This document shows, in pieces, positions 6,049 through 9,540 of a DNA stretch of 9,540 nt; the first letter of the stretch is position 1; each line of letters starts with the position of its first letter. The stretch lies in assembly GCA_964408735.1 (NCBI GenBank), contig CAYPAX010000137.1, positions 1 through 9,540 of the forward strand, written 5' to 3'. Below the pieces are notes generated by a model that worked only from the letters and a program-made list of their open reading frames with translations, had not been told where the DNA came from and ran no database searches. Source of the DNA: UBA7887 sp964408735. Its GTDB lineage: Bacteria; Pseudomonadota; Alphaproteobacteria; UBA7887. Made by a program: the position numbers and the translations under genes.

Positions 6049-8193
6049 ATGAGTTCCCTACGAATATCGACGAAGATCCCGGTTCTTATTGTAGCGTTGG
6101 CACTGATCTCCACCGCTGTCGCGAGCACCATCGGTTATATGAAAGCGTCCGATGCCTTGATCGTCGAAGCCGAGAACAAGCTTACGGCGCTGAAAGAATC
6201 TCGTAACCAGGCAATCGGCTCCTATCTTGCCAGCATCCGCGAGGACCTGCTTTCGGTCGCGGAAAATGACATGACCGTGGCGGCGATCGACGCATTTGCG
6301 AGTTCGCGCGGCGAGTTTGGCACCCAGCTCAAGTCGCGGTTGCAGCGCCTTTACATCGAGGACAATCCCAATCCCCTTGGTGAGAAGCATAAGCTGGACC
6401 AGGCATCAGACAATTCCACCTATACCGGGCACCATGCGGATTTCCATCCCTGGTTCCGGAATTTTCTCGAGCGCCGGGGCTATTACGATATCTTCCTGAT
6501 CGCGCCTAACGGTGATGTGATTTACACGGTGTTCAAGGAACTCGATTACGCCACCAACCTGCGGAACGGCGAGTACAAGGACACAGATCTCGCCGCGGTC
6601 TACCGCTCGGTAACGGCCAACCCGCAGGCCGGTTTCGTCGTAATCGAGGACTTCGAGCCCTATGCCCCAAGCCATGGCGCGGCAGCGAGCTTCATCGCCA
6701 CACCGATTCTGAACGAGCGGGGCTCGCTTGCCGGCGTTCTCGTCTTCCAGATGCCGATCGACCGCATCAACGCTGTTATGCAGGTCAGTGCGGGCATGGG
6801 GGAATCGGGCGAGACCTATCTCGTCGGTGGCGACTATCTGATGCGCAGCGATTCCCGCTTCTCGGAAGAGTCGACCATACTCCAGACTCGCGTCGAGACC
6901 GCGACCGTGACCGCGGCGCTCGGCGGTGGTAGTGGCGTGGACGTGGTGCCGGACTATCGTGGTATTCCTGTCTTCTCTGCTTACAGCCCCATGGTTTTCG
7001 AAGGCGTCACCTGGGCCGTGCTGGCCGAGATCGACGAGGCCGAAGTTATGGCGCCCGCGACATCCTTGCGCAACTCGATGCTGATTACCGCGCTCATCAT
7101 TTTGGCGATCGTTGCGGCTATCGGGCTCGGTTTCGCACGAACCTTGACCAAACCGATTTCGGCGATGACGAGCGCCATGCAGCGTCTTGCCGACGGTGAC
7201 CTGGAAGCGGATATCCCCGCGCAAGGCCGCAGCGACGAGATTGGCGAGATGGCCGATGCCGTACAGGTCTTCAAGGACAACGCCATAGCCATGAAGGAGA
7301 TGGAGGTCGAGCAGGAAGAGGCCAAGAAGCGTGCCGAGGCGGAAAAGGCCCAGGCAATGAAGGATTTGGCTGACAAGTTCCAGGGCGACGTCGGCGGCGT
7401 AATCGGTTCCGTCACCGAAGCCGCGAGCCAGATGGAATCCTCGGCTCAGGCCATGTCGACGACGGCCGATCAGGCAAATAGCCAGTCGACGGCTGTTGCT
7501 GCCGCTGCCGAGGAAACCAGCGTAAACGTGCAGACTGTTGCCAGTGCGTCGGAGGAGCTTTCTTCGTCAATCGCGGAAATCGGCCGCCAAGTGGCTCAGT
7601 CCTCTGTGATCACCAGCGAAGCTGTCGAGGAAGCCGAGAAAACCAATCAGAAGGTGGAAAGTCTTGCGGAATCGGCGCAGAAGATCGGCGAAGTGCTGTC
7701 CCTGATCACGGACATTGCTGAGCAGACCAACCTCCTGGCCTTGAACGCGACCATCGAAGCCGCGAGAGCGGGCGATGCGGGTAAGGGCTTTGCCGTGGTG
7801 GCCGCAGAGGTCAAGAACCTGGCCAATCAGACTGCCAGAGCGACCGAGGATATCGGCTCGCAGATCGGTGGCGTCCAGACGGCGACCAGGGACGCAGTGA
7901 CCGCCATTCAAGGTATCGGCAACATAATCGGTCAGGTCGATGAGATCTCGTCGGCAATTGCCGCCGCGGTCGAAGAACAGCAGGCAGCGACGAGTGAGAT
8001 TGCCCGCAACGTTCAGGAAGCCGCATCCGGCACCCAGGAGGTGACGCAGAACATCAGCGGCGTTACTCAGGCTGCCAGCGAGACTGGCCAAGCGGCCAAT
8101 CAAGTGCTGACGCTTGCCGCGGATCTGACGAGGCAGTCGGGCACGCTGAGTAACGCTGTCGATGGCTTTCTCAATACGGTGCGTTCGGCGTAA
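6049..8193 (+). CDS. Methyl-accepting chemotaxis protein with Cache-like sensor and HAMP
   Basis: This 714-residue transmembrane chemoreceptor would sense a periplasmic ligand and control CheA through CheW. Residues ~10-30 are the first membrane helix. Residues ~32-342 are the periplasmic sensor; the stretch YYDIFLIAPNGDVIYTVFKE from residue 145 and the two-lobe size suggest a double Cache domain. Residues ~345-363 are the second membrane helix, and HAMP follows to ~411 (KPISAMTSAMQRLADGDLEA...DEIGEMADAV). A charged coiled-coil linker (EVEQEEAKKRAEAEKAQ) leads to the signalling domain, whose hairpin tip EQTNLLALNATIEAARAG (558-575) is fully conserved. No CheR/CheB docking pentapeptide is seen at the C-terminus. 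The GTG at 6013 would add twelve charged residues; the ATG at 6049 is preferred because it puts the membrane helix right after a short basic start and has GGGAGA 12 bases upstream. The ligand is unknown. Confidence 0.95.
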   Translation: MSSLRISTKIPVLIVALALISTAVASTIGYMKASDALIVEAENKLTALKESRNQAIGSYLASIREDLLSVAENDMTVAAIDAFASSRGEFGTQLKSRLQRLYIEDNPNPLGEKHKLDQASDNSTYTGHHADFHPWFRNFLERRGYYDIFLIAPNGDVIYTVFKELDYATNLRNGEYKDTDLAAVYRSVTANPQAGFVVIEDFEPYAPSHGAAASFIATPILNERGSLAGVLVFQMPIDRINAVMQVSAGMGESGETYLVGGDYLMRSDSRFSEESTILQTRVETATVTAALGGGSGVDVVPDYRGIPVFSAYSPMVFEGVTWAVLAEIDEAEVMAPATSLRNSMLITALIILAIVAAIGLGFARTLTKPISAMTSAMQRLADGDLEADIPAQGRSDEIGEMADAVQVFKDNAIAMKEMEVEQEEAKKRAEAEKAQAMKDLADKFQGDVGGVIGSVTEAASQMESSAQAMSTTADQANSQSTAVAAAAEETSVNVQTVASASEELSSSIAEIGRQVAQSSVITSEAVEEAEKTNQKVESLAESAQKIGEVLSLITDIAEQTNLLALNATIEAARAGDAGKGFAVVAAEVKNLANQTARATEDIGSQIGGVQTATRDAVTAIQGIGNIIGQVDEISSAIAAAVEEQQAATSEIARNVQEAASGTQEVTQNISGVTQAASETGQAANQVLTLAADLTRQSGTLSNAVDGFLNTVRSA

Positions 8194-8205
8194 GTAGTGA
8201 AGGGC

Positions 8206-8239
8206 GGGGTGGTTTGCCGCTGGCAGCCACCCCCTTTTT
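8206..8239 (+). terminator. Rho-independent terminator of the chemoreceptor gene
   Basis: GGGGTGGTT (8206-8214) pairs with AGCCACCCC (8225-8233), including one T-G pair. After a bulged T, GCC (8216-8218) pairs with GGC (8222-8224) around a 3-base loop. TTTTT follows at 8235-8239. It begins 12 bases after the chemoreceptor stop and ends 6 bases before the end of the convergent hydrolase gene. On the minus strand there is no T-run beyond the stem, so it mainly serves the plus strand. Confidence 0.85.
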
Positions 8240-8245
8240 CCGCCG

Positions 8246-9082
8246 TTATGACGGTGACCAGCCGTAGACGCGCTCGGCATTGCCTCCCATGAGGGCCGCG
8301 CGGTCGCTCTCCGACAATTTGTCCGTCAGTCGAAAAGGCTCGACGCCCTGCTGGTAGCTCAGCAGGGCGACGGCGCGTGTCCAGTCGGTGCCCCAGAGGC
8401 AGCGGTCGATACCGAAGGCGTCGAACATGCGGCCCAGCGGCTCCCAGATATCCTCGTATGGATATGGCTTGTGCGACAGGGTGCAGGCGCCGGTTATCTT
8501 GATGACGAGGTTGTCGAAGACGGCCAGGCCGAGCACTTTTGCCAGTTCTGCGAAAGGCTCCGGCGGCGGCGGTGGCGCGAAGGGCTGAAGCAGGCCCAGG
8601 TGATCGATGACGATGCGTGTATCTGGCGCCTTGGCGGCAAGAGCGGCGGCCTGCTGCAGGCGTTCCCAGCATAAGATATTGACCGGCAGGTCATGACGCG
8701 CCGCGGTCCTTAATATGGTTGCTAATCCGGGATCGTCCGGATCCTGCGTCACATCATCCACAAGCATGATGCGGATGGCGACCGCGCCGTCCGTCTTGGC
8801 CCAATCAGCGATCCTTTCGTTGACCGCAGGGTCTGTGGTGTCGACGGGCGTAACTAGGCCAAAGCGATCCGGATGTGCGGCATGTGCTTCTACGGCATAG
8901 CTCGAATCGAAACGGTACATGGTGGCCGGTGATACCAGGATGGCACCGTCGACGCCGACAGCGTCCATCGCCGCGACCATATCGTCGCCGGTGCACTCGG
9001 GCGGGCCAGGCAGCACCCCCGCCCAAGGCCGCCCCGGGTGGTCTCTCTCGTAAGCATGAACTTGCGCATCAATGATCGACAT
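8246..9082 (-). CDS. Amidohydrolase-2 family TIM-barrel hydrolase
   Basis: This 278-residue protein belongs to the Amidohydro_2 group, which includes 2-pyrone-4,6-dicarboxylate lactonase and L-fuconolactonase, so C-O bond (lactone) hydrolysis is a reasonable guess. Visible family landmarks are the first-strand motif IIDAQVHAY, IRIMLVDD, the barrel histidine in VIDHLGLLQPF (H161), KITGACTLSHKPYPYEDIW, and WGTDW with the late-strand aspartate D233. The usual first-strand HxH reads Q7-V-H9, so one of the two histidines is replaced. A proline run (APPPPPEP) sits after the H161 strand. The length is typical and there is no signal peptide, so it should be cytoplasmic. The start ATG at 9082 gives the expected N-terminus and has AAGAG just upstream. 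It stands alone on this strand. The substrate, and any link to the molybdenum hydroxylase, are not shown. Confidence 0.88.
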   Translation of the reverse strand: MSIIDAQVHAYERDHPGRPWAGVLPGPPECTGDDMVAAMDAVGVDGAILVSPATMYRFDSSYAVEAHAAHPDRFGLVTPVDTTDPAVNERIADWAKTDGAVAIRIMLVDDVTQDPDDPGLATILRTAARHDLPVNILCWERLQQAAALAAKAPDTRIVIDHLGLLQPFAPPPPPEPFAELAKVLGLAVFDNLVIKITGACTLSHKPYPYEDIWEPLGRMFDAFGIDRCLWGTDWTRAVALLSYQQGVEPFRLTDKLSESDRAALMGGNAERVYGWSPS

Positions 9083-9257
9083 TACTCTTGACGCTACAAC
9101 ATCCTGAGTGGCTGCACCACCGCCTGCCGCCCGTTCTATAGCGGGCCGGGTCTACCTGATCGGGATGAGTGTCGGTATCTGAACGTCTTTTTCGGTGGAC
9201 CTAGGACTCCGGCGCAAGATATTTGTCTAACTGCATAGCACGCATGAAATAAACGCA

Positions 9258-9286
9258 ATTATAAGGTTTAAATTTTTATTAATAAA
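9258..9286 (-). promoter_or_regulatory. Candidate promoter toward the hydrolase gene
   Basis: Read on the minus strand, a perfect TATAAT (9263-9258) is preceded at 17 bases by TTTATT (9286-9281), a weak -35. A transcript from here would start near 9251 and have a leader of about 170 bases before the hydrolase ATG at 9082. The AT-rich context raises the chance of coincidence. Confidence 0.3.
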
Positions 9287-9294
9287 CCTCTTAT
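9261..9294. repeat. AT-rich inverted repeat ATAAGGTTTA / TAAACCtcTTAT
   Basis: The left arm (9261-9270) pairs with TAAACC (9283-9288) and TTAT (9291-9294) across a 2-base bulge, giving ten base pairs around a 12-base all-AT loop. It overlaps both candidate promoters, so it could be an operator or a cruciform-prone element. Confidence 0.4.
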
Positions 9295-9302
9295 GGTATA
9301 AT
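9275..9302 (+). promoter_or_regulatory. Candidate promoter toward the right end
   Basis: A perfect TATAAT (9297-9302) lies 16 bases after TTTATT (9275-9280), a weak -35. Transcription would start near 9309 and read the short acidic ORF. It mirrors the minus-strand candidate, with the two -35-like boxes abutting. It is seen only as a match to the consensus. Confidence 0.3.
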
Positions 9303-9307
9303 AAACC
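9280..9307 (+). repeat. Direct repeat TAATAAACC, two copies
   Basis: Perfect 9-base copies lie at 9280-9288 and 9299-9307, 19 bases start to start. The core TAAACC also occurs inverted (GGTTTA) at 9265-9270. The second copy overlaps the plus-strand TATAAT. Spacing near two helical turns would suit a binding protein, but low-complexity coincidence is possible. Confidence 0.35.
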
Positions 9308-9312
9308 AAAGA

Positions 9313-9540
9313 CTATCTCGCTAAAGCGACTCTACGCCTGCTTACACGCAAATACTGAGCATGGGGGTGCGAGCTATGTCTACGACTGGTGATTACGAAG
9401 CGGTCGGTCCAGGTGCTGTGCACGAGTTTGATGATGACCTTCTTGAAGGGCTCGATGCTCCGGCAACGGGGCTTGATGCGGATGCCGGGTAGTGTCCAGA
9501 ATCTTTCGCACATTTTGTTAGGCAACGACGGTTCCGTAGG
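9313..9540 (-). CDS. Possible 3' end of an unrecognised gene, open to the right edge
   Basis: The minus frame ending at the TAG at 9313 stays open to the window edge (75 codons). In its middle (~9385-9485) almost all codons end in C or G, as in the true genes here; this part reads PGIRIKPRCRSIEPFKKVII and continues basic. The last 20 or so codons (9313-9380) lose that bias and look non-coding. It could be the eroded end of a gene or mobile element, or an antisense shadow of the acidic plus-strand ORF, since its third positions coincide with that ORF's first positions. I recognise no family. Confidence 0.15.
   Translation of the reverse strand, partial: PTEPSLPNKMCERFWTLPGIRIKPRCRSIEPFKKVIIKLVHSTWTDRFVITSRRHSSHPHAQYLRVSRRRVALAR
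9361..9492 (+). CDS. Possible small acidic protein, 38-43 residues
   Basis: This short ORF begins at the ATG at 9361 (43 residues) or, more likely, the in-frame ATG at 9376 (38 residues), which has GGGGG 8 bases upstream. The peptide starts MSTTGDYEAVGPG and continues through HEFDDDLLEGLDAP to a TAG at 9490. It is strongly acidic, with no cysteine, signal peptide or membrane segment. A candidate promoter with TATAAT at 9297-9302 points toward it. Against it, only about half its codons end in G or C, unlike the other genes here, while the minus strand in the same interval shows high third-position GC. I do not recognise it; it may be a small protein, a peptide precursor or no gene. Confidence 0.2.
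   Translation: MGVRAMSTTGDYEAVGPGAVHEFDDDLLEGLDAPATGLDADAG

Larger units (their letters stand above)
9083..9540. other. Right-end region: no firm gene, AT-rich island and short ORFs
   Basis: Positions 9083-9230 are GC-rich leader for the hydrolase gene, with only a small GCCCG/CGGGC hairpin at 9129-9146. Positions ~9245-9310 are strikingly AT-rich and hold repeats and opposed TATAAT boxes, listed separately. Positions 9311-9540 hold a short acidic plus-strand ORF and, in the same interval, an open minus-strand frame running off the right edge; neither resembles a protein I recognise. Confidence 0.5.

Noticed and set aside
1..9540. CRISPR array, tRNA or rRNA genes, complete insertion sequence
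   Set aside because: No regularly spaced repeats, cloverleaf, rRNA-like stretch, transposase motif or terminal inverted repeats were seen.

Overview
The window is GC-rich, with long coding frames strongly biased to G/C at third codon positions. The molybdenum-hydroxylase operon and the coiled-coil-linked chemoreceptor resemble those of Alphaproteobacteria, possibly a Rhodospirillales- or Rhizobiales-like organism. This placement is an inference from gene style; no rRNA or marker gene is present.

Layout. (1) Positions 1-1645, minus strand: a large exported caspase-like protein whose 3' end lies beyond the left edge. Because it has no stop inside the window it is easy to overlook, yet it stays open for 548 codons. 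Its order is signal peptide, C14 caspase-like domain with a His/Cys dyad, a short helical segment, an SH3-like domain, a peptidoglycan-binding-like domain and the start of a right-handed beta-helix. (2) Positions 1646-1842: a divergent intergenic region holding a perfect 6-2-6 inverted repeat. (3) Positions 1843-5739, plus strand: a tight four-gene operon. It encodes the FAD, [2Fe-2S] and molybdopterin subunits of a xanthine dehydrogenase/CO-dehydrogenase-type hydroxylase, followed by a small MoaD/ThiS-like beta-grasp protein. (4) Positions 5740-6048: a leader region with several inverted repeats. (5) Positions 6049-8193, plus strand: a two-transmembrane methyl-accepting chemotaxis protein with a Cache-like periplasmic sensor and HAMP domain, closed by a strong intrinsic terminator. 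(6) Positions 8246-9082, minus strand: an Amidohydro_2-type hydrolase, convergent with the chemoreceptor. (7) Positions 9083-9540: no convincing large gene, but an AT-rich island with repeats and two opposed TATAAT boxes, and a short ORF whose coding strand is ambiguous.

How the genes may work together. The first three operon genes form a complete three-subunit molybdenum hydroxylase, with electrons passing from the Mo centre through two [2Fe-2S] clusters to FAD. The substrate is not evident, and the active-site loops are not those of true CO dehydrogenase. The fourth gene may help make or mature the cofactor, or may be a dedicated modifier. The chemoreceptor and hydrolase are probably separate transcription units; a link to the oxidised substrate is possible but not shown. 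The most unusual items are the caspase/SH3/PG-binding/beta-helix fusion, the MoaD-like protein whose Gly-Gly is not terminal, and the AT-rich island at the right end.
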